From NCBI GenBank assembly GCA_036873755.1, contig JAVTVY010036896.1, positions 62,001 through 126,000 of the forward strand: a stretch of DNA of 64,000 bases, in the 5' to 3' direction. This stretch comes from Hanleya hanleyi. Its lineage: Eukaryota; Mollusca; Polyplacophora; Lepidopleurida; Hanleyidae. The position numbers and the translations under genes are program-made. Positions 44,301-55,383 of this stretch are shown one piece after another (position 1 is the first letter of the stretch; each line of letters starts with the position of its first letter). Below the pieces are notes generated by a model. The model was not told the DNA's origin, ran no database searches, and worked only from the letters and a program-made list of their open reading frames with translations.

Positions 44301-45268
44301 AATTATAGGCCTACTGTTCACCGTTTCCTGTAGAAAGGGAGAACAACCCCCCCCCCCCCCCTATACAATGGACTAGCAATAATATATGTGCTATGTCTAG
44401 GCCTCATCTTCATACATTATACGGTCGCTGTGTTTTGGAAAGAAATACACGCCATTCTCGAGACATTTGTTATTACTGCTATAAAGATCATGAATTGAGT
44501 ATTAAGCTGATATCAACAAAGCAACGCTCGTTCTGGGAGAGTATGGGCTTTATAATGATATGCTACTCGCAACCCAGTACCGTGACCTTGTCGTGACTGC
44601 GTTTCTTGGTTTCGCAGATATCCGCGACTGTAGTTATATATCGTATTAATAACCTGGTAAACCTACCTCATATATGCAGACACAAATTTGATCCGGATTT
44701 TTGTCAAGGTTCTGTCAATACATGGTTTACCGATCTGTTAACGATAGCATCATTGCCAACAATAACTGACGGAGGCCGCGGAACAAAGCCTGATACAGCC
44801 AGTATGCTGTTTCCCCTGGTCTGTGGCAGTGACAAAGGCTTATTGGTCCATCGGCATAATCAGATTCCCCACGCACAATCTCCAACGCGTGGATCGCGAA
44901 GCCTGCTGTCGACTCGGTAATGGACAATTGCGCTCTGACCTGGCTTTGACCTGTAGTAGTCGAGTGGCAGAGGAGATTTTTGTATCGATCGAGCGGTCAC
45001 TCCGGCGACTCTCGCTGAGGACTGGCTAGTTATAACAGCTATTTATTCAACAGACCGCCGAACATTGCGGACGATGAAATAATGAATCACTGATTATGAA
45101 GAACAAAGAATATCATATTTTGATGGAAGTATCGCAGTATTTTTGTTGATATCTGAAAATAACCCCAAGCCGATATCGTCCTTTCTGAAGAAATGATTAG
45201 GCCTACATGATGTAGCGTATCACCGCCACTGAACGACTTTGAATATGAAGTTATGCTTGAGAAAAAAA
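44301..45268. other. Unassigned sequence
   Basis: It begins with a poly-C run at about 44347-44362. A 104-codon plus-strand frame (44606-44920) and a partly overlapping minus frame have no recognisable domains. Confidence 0.4.
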
Positions 45269-45274
45269 GAACAA

Positions 45275-45356
45275 ATTGGTCGTCATTGGGAATTCGAACC
45301 CACAACACCGACTCAACGCACCGATGTTCTACCGACTGAGATATTCGGCTGACGCC
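45275..45356 (-). mobile_element. tRNA-like SINE head
   Basis: The minus strand reads an A-box-like 'tatctcagtcggtagaac' and a B-box 'gggttcgaattccc' at tRNA-like spacing. The 5' and 3' ends do not form a convincing acceptor stem, so this is called a tRNA-derived SINE head or tRNA pseudogene. Part of it ('accgatgttctaccgactga') is repeated at 45442-45461. Confidence 0.6.
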
Positions 45357-45435
45357 TCAGGGTGTGTGAGGTTCAGGGAGTGTCGTAACTTTCCATACAC
45401 CCTGGGGAAAACCTGAATAACTAATAATATTATAT

Positions 45436-45513
45436 TACGCACCGATGTTCTACCGACTGAGATATTATATTATATTATATTATATTATATTATATTATAT
45501 TATATTATATTCC
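45436..45513. repeat. Partial SINE-head duplicate running into an (atatt)n microsatellite
   Basis: The 'gcaccgatgttctaccgact' piece of the preceding SINE head is duplicated and followed directly by about ten 'atatt' units. The microsatellite has grown at the edge of the duplicate. Confidence 0.85.
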
Positions 45514-45813
45514 ACCGGTTTGCATTTGCCATGCAAACTTTTGCATTCATTCTCTCCCAAAACTCATTCCATACAGAAGGAGGATGGCCGATATACAGAA
45601 TTTTATTTTCATGAAAAAAAATAACGTTCAGGCGAACGTTGGCAACATTGTGAACAGGGTAAAAATGACCGCTTTGTGTCAAGCGATCATGGTCATGACC
45701 AGAGAGGAGTCGGGTTTCAGTACCGTAGTAGCACTAAAGTTTTTATTTACATCTCGCCACATGCATGTAATACATAAGAATGTGTACGATTAGAACAATA
45801 TACATGCGCCACT

Positions 45814-46188
45814 CTAACTAGAGTAACGAGAGATGGTATAAAATTTAAACATATATAAAATTTCTGCGTCGCAGCAGAATGTTATATGGCACCTCTTGGC
45901 AGTAAATTTCACAATAAAAGGATTATCCAGCAGGAAACAGAATGCCTCGATATCATTTAATTGATGAAAATCCGGGTTAAAACACTGTGCCTCATCCATT
46001 ACTGCAAGTCTAATAACCGCGTATAAAGGATATTCTAACAATACACGTTTTCCGGATTCTACCTTATTTTGGCAAGCAAACCCTAGCCTTTCTTCTACTG
46101 GTAGGTTTTCATATCGACCCGTATCTAAACGGATAGTAGCGACGCCACATCTAAAGTTTGCGAGGGCACTCCAACGATATTTCGGCAT
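45814..46188 (-). pseudogene. C-terminal end of a LINE (non-LTR) retrotransposon polyprotein
   Basis: The frame contains LANFRCGVATIRLDTGRYEN and ERLGFACQNKVE, then FNPDFHQLNDIEAFCFLLDN and IVKFTAKRCH. This is the pattern of the short cysteine-containing region that follows the reverse transcriptase in many animal LINEs. Only about 124 residues are left, and nothing upstream resembles the polymerase, so the copy is 5' truncated. It ends near an AT-rich stretch at 45810. Confidence 0.75.
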
Positions 46189-46262
46189 AAATCGTGAAAC
46201 AAATGTTTCGGTTATAAAGTTAGTCTTGAATGAACAGTAAGATCTTAACTTATTTCCTCCCT

Positions 46263-46460
46263 GAGAGTGGGTACTGCAATGCTACTACTATCAGGGTCAA
46301 GCGAGCAGCAAAAACGATCACATGAGGAGCAGAAGGGCCAAGGGAGGAGCAAGATCAGGGTCAAGATCAGAATGATGATCAGGTACATGTATGACAGCGG
46401 TTGCGGTGGCCGCAACGGTAGTGGCGGTGGCGGCGGCGGTAGTGGCGGCGAAGTATAGGG
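46263..46460 (+). repeat. Low-complexity purine-rich and 'ggcggt' tract
   Basis: 'gaggagcagaagggccaagg' followed by repeated 'ggtggcggcggcggtagtgg' sequence. The open frame across it is composition-driven and is not called a gene. Confidence 0.6.
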
Positions 46461-46523
46461 CGTCCTCTGCTGCGATGATATAGTGTACTTATCTCTCTGA
46501 TGACATTATTACTGCACTTCTTC

Positions 46524-47047
46524 CTCAGAATCAATGTTCTTAACATCATTATTTCCCTCAGCATCACAGATAATCTCACTGTCTCTCTCAGTCAACTTAT
46601 CAAATAAAATTTTCCGGACCGTAATCGCCTACTTGAGCGGTTCCTCGTAGCCTATGTCGTATAGCATTTGTGGACATCTCGTTGTTTTCAAAACTTCCTC
46701 GTGAATATATTCGTTTTACAGGTTTTGCTAATTCAGTACTTCATTGTAATATGATTTACGTAAAGTTTTCTTCATCTCCGGCATGTAATTATCCTTAACC
46801 ATTTCACCTGATTCATCGTCGTCATAGCCTTGCTTCAATACTGATGTATTCTCTTATCAATATTTTTGCTATACTCCTTCTTTATAGAAATGGTAAACAT
46901 CTCTTTCCACACATTACATTTAATACATTTCCGCGCACATGTAGGTTGAATTGTCTCTCTGTAATGAATGCTTTCTTCATAATCACTCTCATCATCTGAA
47001 AAGTACTTTCTTCTACATAGAGTCCTCTCAACTTCATTTATATCCAT
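46524..47047 (-). pseudogene. Unrecognised decayed gene with acidic, lysine-rich product
   Basis: The minus strand starts with ATG at 47047 and a 70-codon frame containing KYFSDDESDYEESIHYRE and a CxxC pair (CIKC). After a frame change near 46840, coding-looking sequence resumes (QGYDDDESGEMVKDNYMP) and runs, with about three stops, to an acidic end (NIDSEEEV, stop near 46524). Composition, length and the clustered D/E runs look protein-coding, but I recognise no family. It could be a gene from a mobile or virus-like element or a dead host gene. Confidence 0.35.
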
Positions 47048-47205
47048 GAGTTAACCCTGATCTTGCTGTAGCTCGGCCTGTTCAAACCAGAACGGGTTGT
47101 CCGTGTATATAGACTGTTTCCAGCGTGTACAGTGTGTTCAATCTTTAAGAGTTGTACCGTCCTCTAGTACATTTTTCTTCACCTTCGACTTTCAGACGTA
47201 GTTGG

Positions 47206-47815
47206 TTTAAGATCGATCGTATGGTCGATAAGGCGGCATTTTGGCCCATACGTGGTGCAGTTGAAATGGAAAAAAATAAAATGTCCTAAAATAAGTGTTT
47301 CTTTAATGTAACGGCAAGAGAAAATATTTGTACACAATATGTGAATGTTCTAGCTCGATTGCGTTATGATTATAGTTATGACATGAATTAAAAACCCGCA
47401 GCATGTGCTATTTCGTGGAAAAGGGTCTAAATCGGGTCATTTAAACACACATTCAGACACGAAGGACCCCTTGGACCAAAACGCCATTTAACCTGGTAGA
47501 TGAGCGGTGGCATTATATCTCCACTGCTGGAAAATCTTTCTGGTCAAAGGGGTCCTTCGTGTCTGAATGTGTGTTTAAACGACTCGATTTATTCCTTTTT
47601 GACGAAATAGCACATGCTGCGGATTTCAATTTCATGTCATAACTATAATCATAATACAATTGAGCTAGAACTTTCACATATTGTGTACATATATTTTCTC
47701 TTGCCGTTACATTAAAACACAATTATTTTCATGACATTTTATTTTTATCGATTTCAACCGCACCACGTATAAGCCAAACTGCCGCTTCATCGTACCATCT
47801 CCTTTAAAGTAAATA
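47206..47815. mobile_element. Near-perfect ~600-bp foldback element
   Basis: Arms of about 270-290 bp are reverse complements. 'acgtggtgcagttgaaat' at about 47257 pairs with 'atttcaaccgcaccacgt' at about 47750. 'gcagcatgtgctatttcgt' pairs with 'gcacatgctgc', and 'acacacattcagacacgaag' near 47444 with its complement near 47553. The centre is near 47510. Ends read 'tttaaga' and 'cctttaaa'. Non-coding. Confidence 0.85.
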
Positions 47816-48608
47816 TATGGGTCACCCCCTTGCAGAGCTCCATCTGTTTACATAAGGAGGTCATGAGATTTTGCCTTCAACAATACTGAGCACATTGTGC
47901 ACAGTCCTCTCTTGTTCCAGGTCACAAACCACTAAATATTCGCCTTACTTAATATGTAGTAAATTGGCCGAGAAAACTATATTCCCTAATATTTGCCGCC
48001 ACAAATGACCCACCACACCAGGTATCCTGGCCTTTTCGCTCAAACATATGGAAAATTCAGCATACATTCCTCACCATTTTTTCGAGATAAGACCGCCAGA
48101 AATAGGGTCATCCAACCCGACACCATTACGACAAATTTCGGAGGTGCCAATCAAACTGGCCCAGATTTTTTTCCGATTAAAATTTGAAAAGGCGGTTTTG
48201 ATATATTTGAGAGTCAAATATTATAGAAACATTTTAAAATAATTCACAGACCATTTCTGGTCCAGTCAGGTATAATGGCCAAGCAATGTTCGCCGGAAGT
48301 CAAATCCTGATAATAATCTTAACCCAAAAACTTCAGTGGAGGTTTGTGACCTCCAGCTGTCACTGGGGGAAGACATGAGCTACAGTCTGCATCTTTTTCT
48401 TTTGTAAACAGGTCAGAGAAATTACTTATTTTCAAAGTTGAACAGAACTTGCAATTAATTTGTTAAAATTCAATATAACAGTGTGTTGATATTTTGCAAA
48501 GTTATTTGAAACTGATAGTGCTTTGCTTTAACGGTGGCCACCCATTTTAGCAGAGACTACATTATAGAGATGAATCTTGCACTGTTTTGGTAATATTTGT
48601 TAATTCTG
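47816..48608. other. Unassigned sequence
   Basis: No supported gene or repeat. Confidence 0.4.
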
Positions 48609-48617
48609 GATATAGGC

Positions 48618-49135
48618 ATCTTCACCAGCCAAGTCAACTACATCGCAAAGCTCTCTACGCTGCCTTGACATTCTTGGCTGGTGGCAGAGGAGTACTGCTC
48701 CGCGCCACCTAGCGGAAGTTTCAACGATGAGCGACTTTTTGCTTCCAGGAGTTGTTCCCCTTCAATTTCAAATCGACCACACTCATAAGGCGATTCGTTA
48801 TCGTTCGACCGTGCAGCGCGTCCCAAAAGCTGATTCAACTGATCAGAACACCGATAGTGGCCGTGAAAATGCTTCTCCTGTTGGGGTTTTTCCGGCAGAA
48901 TTTCCACACACATTCGACACAGCTCGTTCTTAGTGGGGCCGCCATCGTATCGTATCGTATCGTATCCTTCCATCTTGGTAATCAACTGCTACGTAACGCC
49001 CATTCTGATTGGATGCAGCGAGCCGTCTCTGCATTCCACTCATCGATGAGGATTCACGTTCCAACTTTACTAGAGAAGTATGCCAAGGCAATGTACAGAG
49101 CAACGTGATGTACGTCGACTTGGCTAGAGAAGATG
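48618..49135. mobile_element. 518-bp TIR element related to the 26-kb miniature copy
   Basis: The ends 'catcttcaccagccaagtc' and 'gacttggctagagaagatg' are inverted. GGATATAGG occurs directly outside both ends (48609-48617 and 49136-49144), an 8-9-bp target duplication. Internal frames are short. It contains a 'cgtat' microsatellite near 48945-48966. The transposase source is not in this window. Confidence 0.8.
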
Positions 49136-49144
49136 GGATATAGG

Positions 49145-49547
49145 TAACTTTCTTTATCGTTCATCAGGGATTATTCTATGTTATATTTTGGGCTCATTTC
49201 TGTGGAGACATTGCGTGCCTAGCACTTTTGGTTTAGGATATTTAATGGCAGAACAGATGTTCTAGTTCATGTTGTGTCCAAGCCAAACTATTTGATCCGA
49301 TTATAACGGATAAACATAAGCAGCCATAATCTGACTAAATCCAGGGCATGATGACAGCCCAGCAGGCATGTCACTTTCGAGCAATCTTAATAAATTAATA
49401 TCCTATCAATGCTCCCCATTCGTACATGTCGCTATACAGGATCTTACGTATTTCAGTTGAATTTGGTGTTCTGAGCGCCCATACCATGAATATTTAATAG
49501 CATCTGGACTAATCCACTTGCAGTCGGGGAGGGGAGATAGGTTCACC
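49145..49547. other. Unassigned sequence
   Basis: Nothing recognised. Confidence 0.4.
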
Positions 49548-49808
49548 ATGTCCGTTTACCCCAATGTTTACACCAAAGACCAGTCCAAATATCTACCCCG
49601 TACTGTCGTGCCACAACGTCGGAACCGCGGCAACATGGAAAGACACCCCGCCAGCGAGGCGTCTGAAACAACTGAGCCAACCAAAAATTCGTTATCATTA
49701 ATGTTCCCTTCAAAGCACTATGAAGCGTTCTCCGGATTGGTTGACACTCGAGTTACTGCAAGCCTGTTAGATCCTTCAAGCGACATATCCAAATGGGGGA
49801 GCAGATAG
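49548..49808 (+). CDS. Small unidentified open reading frame
   Basis: ATG at 49548 in acceptable context (accATGt) opens 86 codons to a TAG at 49806-49808. The product is polar and basic in the first half and contains YPNVYTKDQSKYLPR and KHYEAFSGLVDTR. It has no signal peptide, membrane segment or recognised domain. It lies 0.4-1.1 kb from the virus-like ATPase remnant on the opposite strand and could belong to the same decayed element. It could equally be a chance frame. Confidence 0.3.
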   Translation: MSVYPNVYTKDQSKYLPRTVVPQRRNRGNMERHPASEASETTEPTKNSLSLMFPSKHYEAFSGLVDTRVTASLLDPSSDISKWGSR

Positions 49809-50174
49809 GATTTAATTTTACTTAGATTGACTTCCGGGAAGATTAAAATCATTTCTAAGTTATCAGAGTACCAAAATTGAAACGATCTGATTTCTTTGGA
49901 TTATTTTATATACAAAAATGAAATTGAATTGATGTCTATAAAACTTATTTCATCTATATCACATATACTGTGCTTGTCTGAGTTCCTGGCTTAGTACTAG
50001 TAATACAATCATGTTAACACGCATGAGTCCACTCCCTAAAACATATGAGACGGTTTCGTGGACCATACACGTCACGATACCAACATGGCTGACAACATAT
50101 ACTACGTATACTTATATACCGTTGACAAACAAGTCTTATACTTGTCAGTAGGAATATTGAATAGCACTGACAAT

Positions 50175-50660
50175 TCAAGGCCTAGCCCTGGTGAAATGAG
50201 TTACGTACGATACTATGTAAATAACTGATACGTTGTCGTGGTGAGATCCCTCGGTAAACAGATTTGAAATTCTCGTATCTTGCTCGGCCTCAGTCATAAT
50301 ATCGTCCACTGGTATCAAGTTCCTCCCAGCGGGATCGAAATAGCCGTCATCTCCCAGGTTTAAGGTTACACCTTTTACAAATTCTATGCCAGGAGCTCGA
50401 CTTCTCATATCCTCGAAATATAGGCTGCCATTTGCCATAAGAGTACATGACTCTATGTTGGATGGGCTCAATATAGTTATCGAGTCCTCGTAATAACTTA
50501 TCTATCCACACGGTTTTCCCGCTTTCATTAGGTCCGGCAACTCTCATCGTAAATGGATGATGTAAGCTCTTCTCAGTATCTGATATATATGTCGTTTCAT
50601 CTTTGTTCAGAGTAGACCGAATTACTGGCGGATTGTATGTATCACATTGTGATTAAATAG
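50175..50660 (-). pseudogene. Broken packaging-type ATPase (FtsK/HerA-A32-like) of a Maverick/Polinton or adintovirus-like element
   Basis: An open stretch beginning near 50660 leads into HHPFTM and a Walker A loop, GPNESGKT, at about 50535-50512. A 'YGKWQPIF' motif follows. After a frameshift near 50415-50435, the second part has a Walker-B-like VDDIMTE and a GSHHDNVSVIYIV strand. The order is that of DNA-packaging ATPases carried by Maverick/Polinton-type elements and related animal DNA viruses. The glutamine usually expected after the last strand appears as serine. The frame ends early at 50175. No polymerase, protease or capsid gene is recognisable nearby, so this is an isolated, dead remnant. 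Family placement is from motif memory, not a search. Confidence 0.65.
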
Positions 50661-50740
50661 CCGGATCTGCGTATCGGAATTTTATTTAGTCTCGGCGGAA
50701 TTCATGGACTGGCAGTGGGCAAGATATGAAGAAAGAGGTA

Positions 50741-51402
50741 GGGGACAGAAATCGGATTCAAATCCTAGGATAAATCCTCCGTCTAAACGTCTAAGCGTTC
50801 TAAACCGCGGAATAATCCGATTTAAACCTAGGAATAAATCCCCAAGTTCATTTTGTAGAAATGGATTTTATGAATCCGCGGTCTTGATCCTTTTAGTCCA
50901 CGGTCTAAAACATTCAAGTCGTAGGCGTTGGCCAATCAATCAAAGCCGAGTTTCTAGTCCGATGTTTAATTGGATGGAGAAAACATCGGACTAGAAACTC
51001 GATTTTGATTGGTGGACTAAAACCTCGGAATAGAAGGATCAAGTTCGCGGATTAAGTCAACTTCATCTTCACAAACGAACTCACGGATTTATTCCTAGGT
51101 CTGAATCAATTTATTCCGCGGTTTAGAACCATTTAGGCCGAGAAATTGAAGCAATAATTTGACTGGTTGACTTAGATCACAGGCCCGCAAAACAAGAGAT
51201 TTGGGCTGAGGGTAAGTGAAATATGGGGTCTCTATATATAACCCCATGCTTTATATGAATAAACATATTTATGTATATAAAGCATCATGATGGGGTTATA
51301 TATAGAGACCCCATATTTCGACACTGCCAAATCTCTTGTTTTGCGGGCCTGTGGTCTAAATCGATTTAATCCTGGGCATTGAAACCGATTTCTGTTCCCT
51401 AT
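50741..51402. mobile_element. Foldback MITE with a nested palindrome
   Basis: The outer ends 'ggggacagaaatcggattc' (about 50742) and 'gaaaccgatttctgttccc' (about 51384) are inverted. A first hairpin is centred near 50975 ('agtttctagtccgatgt' with 'acatcggactagaaact'; 'ctaaaccgcggaataa' with 'ttattccgcggtttag'). Between its right arm and the outer right end sits a second palindrome at about 51168-51362. Confidence 0.8.
51168..51362. mobile_element. Nested palindromic insertion with 26-bp exact arms
   Basis: 'acaggcccgcaaaacaagag'+'atttgg' (51179-51204) is the exact complement of 51327-51352. An inner pair, 'atatggggtctctatata' with 'tatatagagaccccatat', follows. The similarity continues outward to 'cttaga' / 'tctaaa'. 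It interrupts the larger foldback element and so is younger. Confidence 0.8.
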
Positions 51403-52071
51403 CGCCAACAATAATCGGACCGTTCTACTCAACATGTCGAACGTTTCATGTTGTTCAGTCAAAGCGCTGTTAGAGAGACACGCGCGTCCTTGTAGAGCGA
51501 GCGCGTCCTTGTGAGAAGTTGAGCAGAATGGTTCTCATCGTTGGCGTCGTCGTTGATAGGTTTTCATGCAGTGCATTCAAGTGCAGTAAAACGACCTGAA
51601 ATATCCTAAACATCCGGAATCATGTTTACGGAATCACGGTACTTCTACAACTTTGAAGATGTGAATTATTGAAAATGTGTTCTTTATAAGCAGATTTTCT
51701 ACTTCTTATCGCTTGGTTATTGCTGTAAAGTTTCAAATAAAGTATAATACCCTCCGAAATATTGCAGATAATTCTTGAAAATGTCCGTGGCTGAATAAAA
51801 GTGAAACTCATCCGTTTTGACTGTAGTGCTGCTTGTTTAATTTCTTTCGCGGGTCTGTTTTGATCAGATTATACTTATACGCCATCACTTACTAACGATG
51901 CAGTTCCCAGGGATGATAAGACTTTATTCCTCTTGAGAAAATAGTGATTGGGTCATCAAGGTGGTAAATCTAGTCCGTGACGGAATCACAACACAATTCG
52001 TGTCGAAATCACAAGTGCGCGTTTTAAATCTTCTTAGTAAAAGACACACATTTTCTTCAAAAACATATATA
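51403..52071. other. Unassigned sequence
   Basis: No supported gene. Confidence 0.4.
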
Positions 52072-52919
52072 TACACTGAGAGAAAAAGGGGATTCATCAT
52101 GATGCCAAAAGGGATATCTAGAAGCTAGGGACCCCTGTTTCTCGGGTAGGTTCCATTGGGTATCGGAACGATCCACCAGAGAATTCACTATGATGCCGAA
52201 ATGGATATCTGGCAGTTAAATACCCCTGGTTCTCGACCAGATACCCCATGGATTCGTCATGATTCCCCAGTTTCTCCACATGATTCCCCCACGTGGCTGT
52301 GAGGTCTTCGCCTGTCTGTTGTTTGGCATCCAGCATGGGTCGTCTTTGTTCAGTAAAATCCACACCAATCTTAAGTTTCTTCATGCCATCGATGCCATAT
52401 TTCACATCAGTTACATTTATCGTCACCCCAAGAATGGTTTTGCAAAGCTTTTGTTCCAAATGTGATACGGTATCCCTCAAGTTCTTGGATCAATCCGATG
52501 ATGTACAAGGATGAATCATCAATGTGAAGGACAACACAGGTTTGTTACTATCCACACATGGACATTGTGCTTAAATTTTTTGTGGGAATTTCTCATTTTC
52601 TAAGGGTGATATTTGCCAAATTGATCGAAGTTATTATAAGTCAGACTATGAAAAGTGTTATCAAGACTGAGAACAGGAGTGGACAGTAGCAAACCATCGC
52701 TGTTGTTGTTGTTCAGATTTATAATTTATTCATAACACCGAGAGAAATGGGGAATCCAGCAATGAATTCTCCTTCCCCCAACGAGAACCCAAGGCACCCA
52801 AAGGATTCTCCTGATGCCACCCCTAGGGCATCCTGTTGATTCACTTGGGGTCTCGTGGGAGGTACCGTTGCTGGATTCCCCTTCAAGCATCACTACGATT
52901 CCCCTTTTTCTCTCAGTAA
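52072..52919. mobile_element. ~850-bp TIR element, unexpanded relative of the 1.2-4.1-kb copy
   Basis: The ends 'actgagagaaaaagggga' (52075) and 'ttcccctttttctctcagt' (about 52899-52917) are inverted, and a related end 'ccgagagaaatggggaatcc' lies at 52738. The reverse complement of 52130-52540 matches both flanks of the minisatellite at 1.5-3.95 kb. At the corresponding position it has only a few units ('tggggtatctggtcgagaac', 'caggggtatttaactg'). Confidence 0.75.
52118..52540 (-). other. Coding-like segment inside the TIR element
   Basis: A 120-codon minus-strand frame (52480-52118) contains KTILGVTINV and IGVDFTEQRRPM. The homologous stretch at about 1290-1410 reads KTILQVTIAV and IVVDFTEQRS in one frame, with one stop between. 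Similar residues are kept in two copies, which may mean a captured or formerly coding exon. I recognise no protein family, and there is no ATG at the start of the open frame. Confidence 0.3.
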
Positions 52920-55383
52920 ACTGTTCTTCTTTGAGAATTTCGCATTTCACGATTTGATATGGTTTATAAATTGTTGGAAAAAAATCGTGCTATTTTGGGG
53001 GTGACCGAATACTGATTTCATATTCTCCATTCCACAGTCGGCTAAAACCAAATCAAGGCCGTCACCTTTTCAACCAATTATGAGAGGCAGCGAAATAGTC
53101 GCGTCTCGTTCAGGCTACCGTGGCCGCACTGGATGTATACCAGGTGGTTTAATCTTTGCCACTCATAATTTCTTGGTTTGGCTTGTGGGTAGAATGGACC
53201 CAGCTTCTGTTTCATAATGCATTTTATAGGGTAAATGCAGGGATCTCTGCCCTAAAGAAATGCTTGAAACACTTTTTTTTTTTCCAATTCCCCCCCCCCC
53301 CCCCCCCCCCATTTTTCATTATTATTTTTTAAAAATATATTTATCAAATGTCGTTGTATTATTGGTAAATAGTACATGTGAAATAGAGACCCGTCCAGTC
53401 TAGCTTGTGGGGTGACAGACTCGCTGGCTTTTTGGACGTTGACGTAAGGGGCCTTCTTGAAACTACGGTCCGTCTCACACGCCGGTACTAACACAGGTAA
53501 GCCGAGCGTATAGACAAAACATTCGCCACAGGAACAATATGTAACGCACAATGGATGGAATCTCTTCAAACTACTTTTGAACTCGGAACGGCAATGATCT
53601 ATATGCTGGTACTGATCGAGAAACTAAACTATTGCTTCTAGATGACAGTCGACTCCTTATATAAATTATTGACCGGCTAACATTGACATGGTCACGGCTT
53701 TGTTAATTCGTTAATTAGGTTGATTATGGGTGGGGTGGGGGGGGGGGAGGGGGCGAGGTAGGGGATGAATGGAGTTCCGTACCTCGACCCTGTACTTTTG
53801 ATTGTCGCTTTTGTGGTACGGACAACAAAAGACACATTTTTTTGTGGAATTTCAAAACCAGCATTCGATCAAATAAAGAAACTTTTGCAACATCAAATAG
53901 CAATTTAACCCGGAAAAACCTACTTCCGCTAAATAAAAGACCCGCAAGCCGAGAATTGATTGCTGGCATTGCTGGAGTGAATCCACGCTTGTAAGAGCCT
54001 TGAATAAAAAGGGACCGTCTTCAAATGTCATGTCTCTCTAACAAGGCGTTCCACTGAACTTCCTAACAGCGCGTTCCATCGTGTGAGAAATTGGTATACG
54101 TTGTTGCCCATCATAGCGCGTGTCAAACAGGTGAACACAATTTGCAGAGAGAATACGGAAACAAAAACTTGTTCATGCAAGTAGTATTTCACTCAAGATT
54201 ATCTGAAGAAGTGACTGTTCTTCGGTATGGCACTTTCGTACATCGAGCATCGAACTTTCGCACATCTCTGCGCGATATTTATAGATTAAAACGAATGGGA
54301 CAACCGAAGCTCTGGTGTCATTATATCAATCATTTGAAATGCTAGGAACACGGTGTTCACATACACCCATTCCCATTTTCACTCAAATTCTCACTCCACA
54401 GTACCAGTGCACACTCACCCTGATGCACGATCAATAGCACCCTCCATCCTTCTCTAGAGCGCGCTCACCTTCCCAAGAGCGCGCTTTGACTGAAAGCCGT
54501 GACGACCCTAAAGTTGTCATTGGTCATGTGACTATTTGAGTTTCGGCGTCTGCATCGTCTGCTATAAAAACCAAATAACGTAACATGATTCCGCAGCAGC
54601 ACTACGTTTTCGTGACGGTATCAGGTTACATCTTAAATAACCACGAACTGTGAACGTTGATAACAGACGACAATGCTTTCAAAATATTACATGATCAGAA
54701 TCATAGGAATATAAAATATATATGGACCTGTAGATGTGAACTATTTTGCGGAGTAATATCTCGGAGTGTGGAGACGTCGACGAAATGTGGAAAGATGAAG
54801 TAGAAACTTGTGTAAGCATTTCAATTTGTTTTAAAAAATAGATTTAGGGTGAATGATTTGGCGCCTTATTAGGGTTATTATTACTACTTCAGTCATGTTT
54901 CGCCTGACAAGTTTGCACTTGCGATAACCTGCGAATGGAATCAAAATATAAGCCATCCTTTTCAGGCCGTTTTTCATCCTGCTGCTTTTGTTGTTGTTGT
55001 TTTTCAAGGAACGAGTGTCGATACTGTAATGATAGACCTTTTGATGTTCATGGCAGCTGATCTTAAGCTGTTGAAAGCGCTGCATAACATGATAAGCCAT
55101 TTGGAATTCAAGCTGAGGAAGTTCTGCCGGCGATGTACGAATATCTCCCACACTTGTAGTTCAACAAGCTAAACCCGACTGACATTTAATTTTGTGATAT
55201 TGACAACGTAGGGCCTAGGGTTTAGCCGTTTAACCGAAAATTCATATCGAAATTTTTTCGCCTCACGAACTGGGTAACATCGGGTGGATTTTATCAAAAA
55301 TTGATAATAGCTACCGCTTTGCACTCGTTTGGATAGAATACATATTTGCCTACTTCCCTGCACCATTTACTTCCTATGTCCAG
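52920..55383. other. Unassigned sequence with homopolymer tracts
   Basis: Contains a T run followed by a C run of about 22 (53274-53312) and a G-rich tract at 53728-53760. Open frames at 53252-53569, 54091-54345 and 54831-55151 have no recognisable domain. Confidence 0.45.

Noticed and set aside
45275..45356. Genuine tRNA gene
   Set aside because: Spacing is tRNA-like, but the 5' and 3' ends do not form a seven-pair acceptor stem, and a fragment is duplicated next to a microsatellite.
46263..46458. Short glycine-rich protein gene
   Set aside because: The frame is explained by a 'ggcggt' simple repeat; no supporting signals.
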